NCBI RefSeq assembly: GCF_029853675.1
Contig: NZ_CP122539.1
Coordinates: 3,119,001-3,183,000 of the forward strand
Reading direction: 5' to 3'
Length of the DNA: 64,000 nucleotides
From: Tenacibaculum tangerinum
Lineage (GTDB): Bacteria; Bacteroidota; Bacteroidia; Flavobacteriales; Flavobacteriaceae
Below, piece by piece: positions 1 through 8,988 of this stretch (position 1 is its first letter; each line of letters starts with the position of its first letter). A model generated the notes under the pieces. The model did no database searches. It was not told the DNA's origin and saw only the letters and a program-made list of their open reading frames with translations. Made by a program: the position numbers and the translations under genes.

Positions 1-713
1 ATGGAGATGATGGATGGTATGTAGGAGATTTTAATGGAGATGGTAAAGATGATATCTTTAGATATGTTCCAGGTACTAGTGGAGCTGACGTATTTTTATC
101 TACTGGAAGTAGTTTTGTTCAGTCTGGAAGTTGGACAGGAGCTGGTAATGGAGATGATGGATGGTATGTAGGAGATTTTAATGGAGATGGTAGAGATGAT
201 ATCTTTAGATATGTTCCAGGTACTAGTGGAGCTGACGTATTTTTATCTACTGGAAGTAGTTTTGTTCAGTCTGGAAGTTGGACAGGAGCTCATAATGGAA
301 ATGCAGGATGGTATGTAGGAGATTTTAATGGAGATGGTAAAGATGATATCTTTAGATATGTTCCAGGTACTAGTGGAGCTGATGTATTCTTATCTACAGG
401 AAATAGTTTTGTTCAGTCTGGAAGTTGGACAGGAGCTGGTAATGGAGATGATGGATGGTATGTAGGAGATTTTAATGGAGATGGTAAAGATGATATCTTT
501 AGATATGTTCCAGGTACTAGTGGAGCTGACGTATTTTTATCTACTGGAAGTAGTTTTGTTCAGTCTGGAAGTTGGACAGGAGCTGGTAATGGAACTGATA
601 GATGGTACATTGGGAGTTTTAATGGAGATGGTAAAGATGATATTTTCAGATATATCCCTTGTGAAACAGGAGCAGATATGTTTCTTTCTACAGGTTCAGC
701 TTTTATGAATTAA
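1..713 (+). CDS. VCBS/FG-GAP repeat protein, C-terminal part
   Basis: The window opens inside this gene. The frame is open from base 3 to the TAA at 711-713, and the start lies upstream. The visible 236 residues are almost entirely four full copies and one shortened copy of a 49-residue unit. Each unit has the core DFNGDGKDDIFRY, an Asp/Asn/Gly-rich loop typical of VCBS/FG-GAP repeats, which bind calcium and fold as beta-propeller blades in secreted or surface proteins. The protein ends shortly after the last unit (LSTGSAFMN) with no visible type IX secretion C-terminal domain. What lies upstream (signal peptide, enzyme domain) cannot be seen, so the function beyond a surface or secreted repeat protein is unknown. 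Confidence 0.85.
   Translation, partial: GDDGWYVGDFNGDGKDDIFRYVPGTSGADVFLSTGSSFVQSGSWTGAGNGDDGWYVGDFNGDGRDDIFRYVPGTSGADVFLSTGSSFVQSGSWTGAHNGNAGWYVGDFNGDGKDDIFRYVPGTSGADVFLSTGNSFVQSGSWTGAGNGDDGWYVGDFNGDGKDDIFRYVPGTSGADVFLSTGSSFVQSGSWTGAGNGTDRWYIGSFNGDGKDDIFRYIPCETGADMFLSTGSAFMN
3..710 (+). repeat. 147-bp in-frame tandem repeat, 4.8 copies
   Basis: Copies start at 3, 150, 297, 444 and 591, giving an exact 147-bp period (49 codons). The first four differ by only a few bases; copy 3 begins with an Asn-Ala variant in place of Asp-Asp. The last copy is shorter and diverged (IPCETGADMF). Such near-identity between copies suggests recent duplication or gene conversion, and it is a place where short-read assemblies can collapse. 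Confidence 0.95.
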
Positions 714-757
714 TTATCATTATCAATAATAATTATAGTTTAAGAAAAAACAAAAAA

Positions 758-790
758 GCAAACCGATTTTTATATAATAAGTCGGTTTGC
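758..790 (+). terminator. Hairpin after the VCBS repeat gene
   Basis: A perfect 9-bp stem (gcaaaccga at 758-766 with tcggtttgc at 782-790) has a 15-base AT-rich loop and sits 45 bases after the stop codon. There is no clear T run downstream on the plus strand, but an A run precedes it, so it could work as a terminator in either direction or as a 3' end stabiliser. Confidence 0.55.
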
Positions 791-828
791 TAATCATTAA
801 ATTAAAAAACAACCTAAACTTTATACCA

Positions 829-1182
829 ATGAAAAAAATAATCATACTAAGAAACGAATACAATTCATTAGATACGCTTTACAATTATTTTAAAAACAAA
901 TCAACTTTAGATTGCGCTAAGGAATATGACAAATGGGAAATGAGAACTGAAGATAATGGACGAATAGCACAATGTATTGTACTTAAGAAAAGTGGAATGC
1001 ATGCTATAAAACTCCATTTTGTCGAAGATAATACAGTAAAAATAAATCATGTTATACCAAATTCGGTTATGAATGCTTATTTTGGCAAAAGCCAAGAGGC
1101 ACGACAAAATATTATTGAAATAATTACGGGCAAAATAAAAAGTGCTTTGTTAGCTTCTTCTCAGCAAAAAGCTTTTCAATAG
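829..1182 (+). CDS. Hypothetical protein, 117 aa
   Basis: I do not recognise a named family. The ATG at 829 (MKKIIILRNEYNSLDTLYNYF) is chosen over an upstream TTG at 787 because that TTG lies inside the preceding hairpin. The protein is soluble, with no signal peptide or membrane segment, mixed alpha/beta in composition, and ends in a Gln-rich tail. It stands alone between two intergenic regions. It may be a small conserved flavobacterial protein; the function is unknown. Confidence 0.6.
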   Translation: MKKIIILRNEYNSLDTLYNYFKNKSTLDCAKEYDKWEMRTEDNGRIAQCIVLKKSGMHAIKLHFVEDNTVKINHVIPNSVMNAYFGKSQEARQNIIEIITGKIKSALLASSQQKAFQ

Positions 1183-1325
1183 TTAGAAGCAGAAGTAAAT
1201 ACTTTAGCTATATAATTTTAATTAGATCCAATAGTTAAAAAACAACTGTTTTATTTAGTTGTGATTATGGATAGTATTTATTAATTAACAATAAATCATA
1301 ACAATTCTAGAAGAAAGCTAGAAAT

Positions 1326-1637
1326 ATGAAAAAGTTAAAACAAATTGCTATATACACTTTATGGACAATAGTTTCCATAGTGTTGGGTATAATGTATATG
1401 CGGATTGTTTTAGGGGCTAATAATATACCTAAAGAAGGATTGGGGTATTTAGCTCATATGTTTTACAACTGGGGACTATTTCATGTAGGGTTGATAATTG
1501 GACTCGTAATTACGTTGTTATTTATTCTTTTGGATGTTTTTTGCCTAAAAAAGAAGTTGAAAAATAATGGTAAACTAATTTCTATTCAGTTCGGAGCTCT
1601 TATGATAGTTACTGCTTTTGTGATAGTAGTACATTAG
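1326..1637 (+). CDS. Small three-helix membrane protein, 103 aa
   Basis: No family recognised. Three hydrophobic segments are visible: residues about 8-28 (IYTLWTIVSIVLGIMYM), about 50-72 (LFHVGLIIGLVITLLFILLD) and about 85-102 (ISIQFGALMIVTAFVIVV), separated by short Lys/Asn-rich loops. The start ATG has the gene-like N terminus MKKLKQ. It is followed at once by a decayed region, so it may be the last intact member of an eroding neighbourhood. Confidence 0.6.
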   Translation: MKKLKQIAIYTLWTIVSIVLGIMYMRIVLGANNIPKEGLGYLAHMFYNWGLFHVGLIIGLVITLLFILLDVFCLKKKLKNNGKLISIQFGALMIVTAFVIVVH

Positions 1638-1676
1638 CTGTTAGAAAAAGTGATTGATGTAATTTAAAAACAGTAA

Positions 1677-1922
1677 ATCATCAATAAGCAACTATATAAA
1701 ACCTTATTAGAATTTGCTGAACAAGGCAATTGTTTTAACGAAGAAGTTAGAAAAGTATTGTTTACTTTTAAAAACTCTGAAGGAACACAAAATATAGCTA
1801 TTGAAATATTAAAAACAATAAAAATTGAACATCCAGCCAACCAAACCCTGCAAGACGGAGCTGATGATATTTTAGATATGGTCACAGGATATTGTAATGC
1901 TACAATGCGTGTTTGGGAATAA
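1677..1922 (+). pseudogene. Start-less 81-codon reading frame, probable gene remnant
   Basis: The frame from ATC at 1677 to TAA at 1920-1922 reads as a convincing protein (QLYKTLLEFAEQGNCFNEEV at the front, DILDMVTGYCNATMRVWE at the end), but an in-frame TAA at 1674-1676 precedes it. The only in-frame ATGs lie near the C terminus. It is most likely the 3' part of a gene that lost its start. Amino-acid composition is much better on this strand than in the antisense frame over the same bases. Family not recognised. Confidence 0.5.
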
Positions 1923-2604
1923 ATAAGTTAGTAAAATGGAAATACTCGTTATCATTAATTTATTCTTATTCCTTGGTATAGGCATATTCCTACTCTAAAA
2001 ATTTTTAAAATGGATTATTGCTAAGAAAGAGAGAATTATTAGTACGTTATCAATACTGTTAATTACAATTATTAGTATAACTATTCATCAGATATTTTTT
2101 ATAAAAATGGAATTCATACAATCCAACGTATATCCCAATTTATATTTGGTAAAAAATGAAATTCAAAATCGTGACTCTTTGCAAATTATGATTAAAAACA
2201 AAGTGATTGACATAATAGATAAGAAGTTGATAAACACGAAAAAGTATACACAACTAACACCTATGAAGCTCCTTATGCTACATTGGCTTTTTACAACTAT
2301 TCTAAAAACTCTATGCTATTGGTCTTTCAAGATTATGGTACTGCCTATTTTATAGATCATGAAGAAGATTTAGGTAGTTTTTCGGTAGAGGATTTGAATA
2401 TGTATCAAAACGAAAAATTGACCACCTTTAATTATCCATCTATCTAAAAAAGACATTAAACATCACTACGGTGTATTGGAATATTATGAAACCTATACTT
2501 ATGTTTGTACCCCTTCAAATAGCAACACTGTAATAAAATCAAAAGGAGATGATAAATTTAATATCGGCGATTTACATCCAAAAGTACTAAAACAACTTAA
2601 ACTA

Positions 2605-3618
2605 ACGTGAGTTCGGGATAAAAAAGTTTTTTAATTACACGAAAAAAAGCGAAAAATTTAGTAAAGTAAAGTGCTGATTTTTAATTGTATAACTAAATTT
2701 TCCACTATGATTTCTGATTTTAAAATTACTGAATTTTTCTGTTTAATTGATGATTTTTGTACCGAAATTAATCAAGTTATTGATAAAAATGCTTTAGAAA
2801 CCTGTTCAAAGATAGTTAGACGAAGAAAGCCTAAACTCACCCAAAGTGAAATAATCACAATTATGGTGCTTTTCCATTTTAGTGGTTTTAGGTGTTTTAA
2901 ACACTTTTATATCGAATATGTTAGCAAACACTTGTCAAAAGAATTTCCAGATTTAGTTTCCTATAACCGATTTGTAGAATTGAAAAAGCGTTGTTCAGTG
3001 CCTATGATACTGTTTCTTCAAATGCACTGTTTAGGTCAATGTACAGGGATCTCCTTTTTAGATTCTACCACTATTAAAGTATGTCATTATAAAAGAGAAA
3101 AGCAGAACAAAGTTTTTAAAAACACCGCAAAAAAAGGGAAAGGAACCATGGGGTGGTTCTTTGGTTTTAAACTTCATATTATTATCAATGAAAAGGGCGA
3201 TATCGTTGACTTTTTAATTACGCAAGGTAATATAGATGACAGGCAACCACTTAAAGATAAAGCCTTTCATAATCGTGTGTTCGGAAAAATATTTGCCGAC
3301 AGAGGGTATGTAGGTAAAGAACTGTTTGAACAGCTTTTTGTAGATGGAATACATTTGGTTACAAAAATTAGAAAGAATATGAAAAATACTCTTATGCATA
3401 TCTATGATAAAATTATGCTTAGAAAAAGGGCTGTTATTGAAAGTGTGAATGATATTTTGAAAAACGTATGTCAAATAGAGCACACAAGACACAGAAGCTT
3501 CGATAACTTTATCTTAAATTTAGTCGCAGGGTTAATCGCTTATTCGTTTTATCCAACTAAACCTAATATCAATATCGATAACTTACAAAGAATAGGATAA
3601 ACTATCCCGAACTCACGT
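2605..3618 (+). mobile_element. IS982-family insertion sequence, copy 1 (complete)
   Basis: A 1014-bp element with terminal inverted repeats acgtgagttcgggata (left) and its complement (right, ending at 3618). It is flanked by a 7-bp direct repeat TAAACTA at 2598-2604 and 3619-3625, which is the target-site duplication. It carries one transposase gene. Two more copies lie in the window (44527-47202, interrupted; 61999-62435, truncated). It interrupts the pseudogene at 1936-3652. Confidence 0.93.
2707..3600 (+). CDS. IS982-family DDE transposase
   Basis: A 297-residue transposase that cuts and pastes the surrounding IS. The start is the ATG at 2707 (MISDFKITEFFCLIDDF); an upstream GTG at 2671 lies in the left end of the IS and is less likely. 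The N-terminal part is helical and basic (RRRKPKLTQSEI). The catalytic core shows the three acidic motifs expected for DDE enzymes of this family: FLDSTTIKVCH, KIFADRGYVG and RAVIESVND. Length matches the family. The protein looks identical to the copy at 44545-45438, which suggests recent transposition within this genome. Confidence 0.93.
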   Translation: MISDFKITEFFCLIDDFCTEINQVIDKNALETCSKIVRRRKPKLTQSEIITIMVLFHFSGFRCFKHFYIEYVSKHLSKEFPDLVSYNRFVELKKRCSVPMILFLQMHCLGQCTGISFLDSTTIKVCHYKREKQNKVFKNTAKKGKGTMGWFFGFKLHIIINEKGDIVDFLITQGNIDDRQPLKDKAFHNRVFGKIFADRGYVGKELFEQLFVDGIHLVTKIRKNMKNTLMHIYDKIMLRKRAVIESVNDILKNVCQIEHTRHRSFDNFILNLVAGLIAYSFYPTKPNINIDNLQRIG

Positions 3619-3969
3619 TAAACTATATATCCCTAAACTGTGCACAAACTAACACCGTAAAATGTCACTATAAGAAGCTGGAAAACTCATTCGTAAAGAA
3701 TATGAATTAGACGATGATTTAGATACGTTATTTAGATTGAGTGCCAATGTAGGTGAAAAATAAATTGCTAAGTTTCTACCAGTATTACAGTGCATATAAG
3801 AATACTATGCCAGCAAGACTGGCATAGAAAAAAATAGTGTATCAATTGTTTAGTATGAATGAAACTTTAAAAGCAAGTATGAGTCATTGGAAGAACACTT
3901 TTAAATGTGCCTCAGAGGTTAAAATATTAAAGTGAACCCTATGGGTATCCTAAACTCACATTAAATAGG
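3619..3969 (+). other. Decayed intergenic stretch with gene scraps
   Basis: About 350 bases with no intact gene. It begins with the last codons of the pseudogene that IS982 interrupted. A second scrap at 3662-3763 reads MSL, then an in-frame TAA, then EAGKLIRKEYELDDDLDTLF up to a TAA, so it is a nonsense-mutated or truncated small gene. A short inverted repeat (tgccag...ctggca, around 3810-3826) is followed by an A run. Nothing else is visible. Confidence 0.5.
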
Positions 3970-4158
3970 TTACTCTTTTACCTTAAAAACCTTGGTTAAA
4001 ATATCATCAAGTAAACACCATTTGGTTAACGATGATTGTAATAAGTTAGCACCAACAAAAGCAGTAAACCACAACCAATTGATATTTACTTTAATAGCTA
4101 AGATTAAACTGATGAGGATAAATGCTCCTGCAATACCACGTACAATTCTATTTTTCAT
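3970..4158 (-). CDS. DUF2892-type small membrane protein
   Basis: A 62-residue protein with the pattern of the DUF2892 (YgaP transmembrane) family: an N-terminal KNRIVRGIAGAFILISLILA helix, a Trp-containing turn (NINWLWFTAFVGANLL), then a cysteine-bearing amphipathic end (LTKWCLLDDIL). Such proteins are two-helix inner-membrane proteins often found with rhodanese or metal/sulfur genes. It is the last gene of the minus-strand efflux operon, 29 bases after the PII-like gene. Exact role unknown. Confidence 0.8.
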   Translation of the reverse strand: MKNRIVRGIAGAFILISLILAIKVNINWLWFTAFVGANLLQSSLTKWCLLDDILTKVFKVKE

Positions 4159-4187
4159 GGGGTTTGTCTTTTAAAGATTAATAATGA

Positions 4188-4493
4188 TTAAATATGTTTT
4201 TCTACAGGAACTACAATAGCTCGAATAGGATTATTGGTTTCTAAATTTGTATTGAATTTTGTAACTAATTTAAAGAACACTTCAATTTTTTCAGGTTCAG
4301 TAAATGAAAAGTACATATAAGAGCTTGTTGCTCTTTCATTGCCAGAAAACCAATCGTTTACCGAAACTACAGGGAAAGAGTTTCGAAACCCTTCAATATC
4401 TGAAGCACTAAAATTATTGATTCCTGCTTCTTTTAAGAGTTGAATAACTTCATTTTGTAGCCCTTCAACCACGGTTATAATTAATAACTTCAT
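4188..4493 (-). CDS. PII-like small protein of a metal/drug efflux operon
   Basis: A 101-residue protein. The ATG ending at 4493 (MKLLIITVVEGLQNEVIQLL) is preferred over an upstream TTG at 4517, which would overlap the pump gene. The beta-strand start and the amphipathic helix with NEVIQLLKEAG match the ferredoxin-like fold of PII/CutA/DUF3240-type proteins, which are often coded beside RND metal pumps. It follows the RND pump stop with a 1-base gap, so it is surely co-translated. A role in sensing or handling the pump substrate is inferred from fold and context only. Confidence 0.6.
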   Translation of the reverse strand: MKLLIITVVEGLQNEVIQLLKEAGINNFSASDIEGFRNSFPVVSVNDWFSGNERATSSYMYFSFTEPEKIEVFFKLVTKFNTNLETNNPIRAIVVPVEKHI

Positions 4494-4494
4494 G

Positions 4495-7400
4495 TTAGTT
4501 ATAGTTTTTACGTTCAATTAAATAATATACGAGCGGTACTACGAGTAATGTAAGCACGGTGGCAGTAATAGTACCTCCCATTAAAGAAATAGCCAATCCT
4601 TGAAAAATAGGATCAAATAAAATAACAAAAGCACCAATAACTACGGTACCAGCAGTTAATAAAATAGGCGTGGTACGAACGGCTCCCGCTTCAATAACCG
4701 CCTGTTTTAAAGGAATTCCTTCTGCCAAGCGTAAGTTAACGAAGTCAATAAGTAAGACGGAGTTTCGCACCATAATTCCAGCCAAAGCAATCATTCCTAT
4801 AAAAGAAGTTGCGGTAAAATAAGCATCTAGCATCCAGTGACCTAAAATAATTCCGACCATAGACAGCGGTATGGCAACCATCATTACTATCGGAGCTTTA
4901 AAGTTTTGAAACCATCCAACAATTAGCATATAAATAATAATAATTACTCCTAAAAAGGCAATTCCTAAATCTCTAAAAACTTCCAAAGTAATTTGCCACT
5001 CACCATCCCATTTCACGGTGTAATGATCTTCAAAATCGGGTTGTTTAATATACAGTTCATTCATTTCGTACCCCGCTGGAAGTGCAATTTGTTTTAATTG
5101 CTCTTCCATACCTAAAATAGCATAGGCAGGACTTTCTAGCTCACCAGCCATGTCAGCCATTACATATACCACGCGTTTTTGGTTTTTTCTATAAATACTC
5201 TTGGCACTATTTTTTTCTTCAATTCGAACCAAATCACTTATTGAAACCATGTTGCCATGTTGTGAGGTAATTTGTAACTGAGCGATATCGGCTATGGTAG
5301 ATTTTTCTTTTTCGTCTAAGGTAAATACAATGCCTACTTGCTGGGAAGCATTTTCATCATACAAGGTTGAAACAGGATTGTTAGACAATGCCATGTGTAA
5401 GGTATAAGCAATTTGTTGAGGTGCTACACCGTACAGCATTGCTTTTTCTTTATCAATTACCAATTCGTATTCGGTTTGGTTATCTTCAACCATCCAATCA
5501 ATATCCACCACATCTTCTGTGTTATGTAAAATGTTTTGTACCTCGTTGGCAATGGCTATTTGCTGTTCGTAATCAGGGCCATATACCTCTGCCACAATGG
5601 TTGATAGTACAGGAGGACCTGGCGGAACTTCTACTAATTTTACATTTGCATTAAACGGTTTGGCAATATTTTGAATCTCTGAGCGCATAGACTTGGCGAT
5701 GTCATGGCTTTGCTCACTTCGCTCTTTTTTATCGACTAAATTTACCTGAATATCTGCCATATTACTTCCACCACGTAAATCGTAATGACGCACCAATCCG
5801 TTAAACGTAATAGGCGCAGAAGTACCAACATAACTTTGGTAATTCACTACTTCTGACCTAGTTGCTAAGTACTGGGCTATTTCTTTTGTAACTGCATTAG
5901 TACGTTCTAAGGTCGACCCCTCAGGCATATCAATTACTACCTGAAATTCATTTTTATTATCAAAAGGCAACATTTTTACAGCAACCGATTTGGTAAAAAA
6001 TAACGACATAGAGCCTACCAATAATAGTATCGTAATTCCTAAGAACACCCAACGTTTGGTTTTATTTTCAATAAGCGGACGCTCAAAACGCTCATACAAT
6101 TTGTAAATTGACGTGCTTTGCATGGCTTTGGTTTCATCTTCTTCAAATTGCTCTTTGCTACCTTTTTTGTCTTTTTCACGTAAGAAGATATATCCTAAAT
6201 AAGGGGTAATGGTTAATGCTACAAATAATGATAAAATCATGGCAATAGAAGCACCAATAGGCATCGGACTCATATAAGGTCCCATTAAACCAGACACAAA
6301 TGCCATTGGCAATACCGAAGCAATAACGGTAAAGGTTGCCAATATGGTAGGATTTCCAACCTCGTTAATAGCATACAAAGCGGCTTGTTTAAACGGTAGT
6401 CGCCTCATTTTAAAGTGTCTATGCATGTTTTCGGCGATAATGATAGAATCATCTACCACAATACCTGTTACAAATACCAAGGCGAATAGGGTAATTCTGT
6501 TTAAGGTATAATCTAGCATGTAGTAACTTAACAAGGTAAGTGCAAAGGTAATGGGTACCGATAAGAATACAACCAATCCACCACGCCAGCCCATAGCTAG
6601 CATTACCACCAAAGTTACTGCGATAATTGCACCGATAAGGTGTAGTAGCAACTCAGATACTTTTTGTGAAGCCGTTTCACCATAATTACGCGTAACTTCT
6701 ACATGTACATCATCAGGAATTAAGTTACTACGTAAATGATTAACCTTGGCTAAAATTACATCGGCAATTTGCATCGCATCTGCCCCTTTTCGCTTGGCTA
6801 CCGAGATAGTTACTGCGGGGTATTCCGATGGGTAGGTGCTAGCATTATCACTCGCTTTTCCGTATCCAAAACTTACATAGTTTTTTGGAATTTCAGGACC
6901 GTCTATAACTTTGGCTACTTGTTTTAGGTAAATGGGTTGATTTTGCTGTACTCCAACAATCAGATTTTTTACTTCTTCGGAAGTTTGTAAAAACTTACCT
7001 GTTGAAACTAAAAATTCGGTATCGTTTTTTTGGTAGCTACCAGCACTTATTTGTTGGTTACTTGCCTTTAGCATTTCGGTAACTGATAAGAAATCCAATC
7101 CGCTAGCGGCCAGCTTATCTTTGTCAATTACCACACGAACCTCACGGTTTCTACCTCCAATTTTTTGAGTAACTGCCACATCGTTTACCTTTTCAATTTC
7201 GTTGGTAAGTTCCTGTGCGAGTTGCTTTAACTGGTAATCATCATAGGTTTCACTCCATAATGTTAAACCTAACATAGGAACATCGTCAATCGCACGTGTT
7301 TTTACCAAAGGCATGGTTACTCCTTTCGGCATTTGATCCATGTGCTTATTAATCTCGTTGTATAGCTTTACAAACGAACGTTCAATGTCTTCGCCTACAT

Positions 7401-7701
7401 AAAACTGAACAATTACCATTCCTTGCTCTTTCATAGAAGTAGAGTATACGTATTCTACACCTTTAATGTTAGAAATGAGCTTCTCTAAAGGTTTAATTAC
7501 CCGTGATTCTACCTCGGTAGGGCTAGCCCCTGGATATCCTACAAAAATATCAGCCATAGGCACATCAATTTGTGGCTCTTCCTCTCTAGGGATTAAAAAA
7601 GAGCTATATACGCCAATGACCATAAACACTACCATTAATAAAATGGTGAGTTTAGAGCCGATAAATCCTTTGGCTATTTTTCCTGCTAAACCTTCTTTCA
7701 T
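4495..7701 (-). CDS. RND efflux pump, AcrB/MexF-like inner-membrane subunit
   Basis: A 1068-residue proton-driven exporter of the resistance-nodulation-division superfamily. It has a first helix at about 13-33 (LTILLMVVFMVIGVYSSFLI), a porter domain with GYPGASPTEVESRVIKPLEK, helices from about 350 on with the relay motif VTGIVVDDSIIIAEN (paired Asp), a second porter half with PPGPPVLSTI, and a C-terminal helix set ending LLVVPLVYYLIERKNYN. Its length is normal. It forms a tripartite pump with the adaptor (7895-8968) and TolC protein (8989-10296) upstream. The paired Asp residues point to the hydrophobic/amphiphilic class rather than the metal class, but the substrate is not known. Confidence 0.93.
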   Translation of the reverse strand: MKEGLAGKIAKGFIGSKLTILLMVVFMVIGVYSSFLIPREEEPQIDVPMADIFVGYPGASPTEVESRVIKPLEKLISNIKGVEYVYSTSMKEQGMVIVQFYVGEDIERSFVKLYNEINKHMDQMPKGVTMPLVKTRAIDDVPMLGLTLWSETYDDYQLKQLAQELTNEIEKVNDVAVTQKIGGRNREVRVVIDKDKLAASGLDFLSVTEMLKASNQQISAGSYQKNDTEFLVSTGKFLQTSEEVKNLIVGVQQNQPIYLKQVAKVIDGPEIPKNYVSFGYGKASDNASTYPSEYPAVTISVAKRKGADAMQIADVILAKVNHLRSNLIPDDVHVEVTRNYGETASQKVSELLLHLIGAIIAVTLVVMLAMGWRGGLVVFLSVPITFALTLLSYYMLDYTLNRITLFALVFVTGIVVDDSIIIAENMHRHFKMRRLPFKQAALYAINEVGNPTILATFTVIASVLPMAFVSGLMGPYMSPMPIGASIAMILSLFVALTITPYLGYIFLREKDKKGSKEQFEEDETKAMQSTSIYKLYERFERPLIENKTKRWVFLGITILLLVGSMSLFFTKSVAVKMLPFDNKNEFQVVIDMPEGSTLERTNAVTKEIAQYLATRSEVVNYQSYVGTSAPITFNGLVRHYDLRGGSNMADIQVNLVDKKERSEQSHDIAKSMRSEIQNIAKPFNANVKLVEVPPGPPVLSTIVAEVYGPDYEQQIAIANEVQNILHNTEDVVDIDWMVEDNQTEYELVIDKEKAMLYGVAPQQIAYTLHMALSNNPVSTLYDENASQQVGIVFTLDEKEKSTIADIAQLQITSQHGNMVSISDLVRIEEKNSAKSIYRKNQKRVVYVMADMAGELESPAYAILGMEEQLKQIALPAGYEMNELYIKQPDFEDHYTVKWDGEWQITLEVFRDLGIAFLGVIIIIYMLIVGWFQNFKAPIVMMVAIPLSMVGIILGHWMLDAYFTATSFIGMIALAGIMVRNSVLLIDFVNLRLAEGIPLKQAVIEAGAVRTTPILLTAGTVVIGAFVILFDPIFQGLAISLMGGTITATVLTLLVVPLVYYLIERKNYN

Positions 7702-7894
7702 TTTGATTTATATTTTTTTGGGCGTTTTAACGGGCTATTCGCTATATCTTTTTACTTGTTCTCGTATCCTTCGACTTCGCTCAGTACACTCGAACTAACG
7801 TAAAAAGGATGCCGCTTCTATCCCTAACGCAACTTTTAACTGTGATTTATAATTTTAGTTTACAACTAACTGTACATTGTTTATTACTAACTGT
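7702..7894. repeat. Intra-operon spacer with dispersed repeats
   Basis: This 193-base spacer between the adaptor and pump genes is long for an operon. It holds ccttcgacttcgctcagta (about 7768-7786), a type of short repeat common between flavobacterial genes, and a run of degenerate AACTGT/TACTGTACA units around 7836-7905 that runs into the end of the adaptor gene. It may have been inserted after the operon formed; no terminator is evident. Confidence 0.45.
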
Positions 7895-8968
7895 TTACTG
7901 TACACTGATTTTCGCTCCGTTGTAAAGTTTTCCTTCTGAAGAAATGATATAGCTTTCGCCAGCATTCAACCCCGATAATATTTCAACATCACTGCCAAAA
8001 GTTCTTCCTAAGCGCAACCAACGTAGCAAAGCAGTATTGCTTTGACTTACCGTATAAATGCCTAATAATTGTCCTTTATGTACCAAAGCCTCAGTAGGAA
8101 CTAAAACCATAGCATTGCTTTGGGGTGTTTTCTCTACAGGGAATTGCACCGTAGCAAACATTCCTGATAAGAGTGGTACGTCTGTTTTATCCAAGTTAAT
8201 TTTAACTTGGTATTGTCCGCCTGTGTTTTTTGCTGAAGTACTTACTTCTGATACCGTACCTGTAACTGTTTTGTTGATGGATTTTATTAAAACATCCACC
8301 TTGGTGTTGCTCTTAATTTGAGCAATATCGTTTTCAGCCACTAGGGTAGTGACTTCAAATCCACCTTTTCCTTCTAATGACAAAAGTGGCATCCCAGGAT
8401 TTGCCATAGCACCTTTATCGATAAATTTGTTAGTTACTACTCCAGAAAAGGGTGCTCTAATATTGGTGTATGCAAATTGAGAGTTAATTTCATTTCTTAG
8501 TTGTTTTGCCGCTTCTAAGTTTGCTTTGGCTATGTTATAGTGTGCCGAGATATCATCAAACTCTTTTTGAGAGGCACTGTTTTGTTTAAATAAGTTTTTA
8601 AAACGATTGTAATCTTTTTCGGCACTTGAAAATCCCGCTTTAGCTTTGATAATATTGGCTTCTACTTGGGCTTTTTTAGCTTGTAAATCGCTGTTATTAA
8701 TAGCAAGTAAAAGCTGACCCTTGGTTACGTTATCACCAACTTTTACATATATATTGGTTACATAGCCCATCATACGAGTACTTAACTCAGCACTATTGGT
8801 AGCAGTTACCTTACCACTAGAGGTTACAAACGGATGGTTGTTATTAGGTGTTACTTTAGCAACCTTTACGGTAACTGCTGGCGAGCTATCGAGTTTGTCA
8901 GTTGTTTCTTTTTTGCCACAGCTTATCATTAAAAGAGATAAAAGAGCAATGGTATAGATGGTTTTCAT
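7895..8968 (-). CDS. RND efflux periplasmic adaptor (membrane fusion lipoprotein)
   Basis: A 357-residue HlyD/AcrA-type adaptor that links the inner-membrane pump to the TolC channel. The N terminus MKTIYTIALLSLLMISCGKK is a lipoprotein signal with Cys17 as the lipidation site. A split lipoyl-like domain (GYVTNIYVKVGDNVTKGQLL, and later NIRAPFSGVVTNKFIDKGAM) flanks a coiled-coil hairpin of about residues 95-160 rich in Ala/Lys/Gln. Beta-barrel and membrane-proximal domains follow. It lies 20 bases after the tolC gene in the same direction. Confidence 0.92.
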   Translation of the reverse strand: MKTIYTIALLSLLMISCGKKETTDKLDSSPAVTVKVAKVTPNNNHPFVTSSGKVTATNSAELSTRMMGYVTNIYVKVGDNVTKGQLLLAINNSDLQAKKAQVEANIIKAKAGFSSAEKDYNRFKNLFKQNSASQKEFDDISAHYNIAKANLEAAKQLRNEINSQFAYTNIRAPFSGVVTNKFIDKGAMANPGMPLLSLEGKGGFEVTTLVAENDIAQIKSNTKVDVLIKSINKTVTGTVSEVSTSAKNTGGQYQVKINLDKTDVPLLSGMFATVQFPVEKTPQSNAMVLVPTEALVHKGQLLGIYTVSQSNTALLRWLRLGRTFGSDVEILSGLNAGESYIISSEGKLYNGAKISVQ

Positions 8969-8988
8969 GTATTTGTTTTTAAGGTTGA

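Larger units (their letters stand above)
1936..3652 (+). pseudogene. Membrane-anchored protein gene broken by a stop, two frameshifts and IS982
   Basis: Joining frames gives one coherent protein of roughly 260 residues. It has two N-terminal hydrophobic segments (MEILVIINLFLFLGIGIFLL, then STLSILLITIISITIHQIFF) and a soluble domain. Damage seen: an in-frame TAA at 1996, a frameshift near 2220-2230 (frame continues as DKHEKVYTTNTYEAPYATLA), another near 2437 (continues LSKKDIKHHYGVLEYYETY), and an IS982 insertion after 2604. Without the IS and one copy of its target duplication, the frame runs on through LKLYIPKLCTN to a TAA at 3650-3652, which supports the reconstruction. Family not recognised. 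Confidence 0.7.

Noticed and set aside
475..708. 77-residue plus-strand frame in the VCBS repeat region
   Set aside because: It is the out-of-frame reading of the 147-bp repeats; the true frame is one base off and stays open across the region.
3214..3492. 92-residue minus-strand frame in IS982 copy 1 (also at 44653-44931 on the plus strand in copy 2)
   Set aside because: It is antisense to the transposase core and shows no protein-like features of its own.
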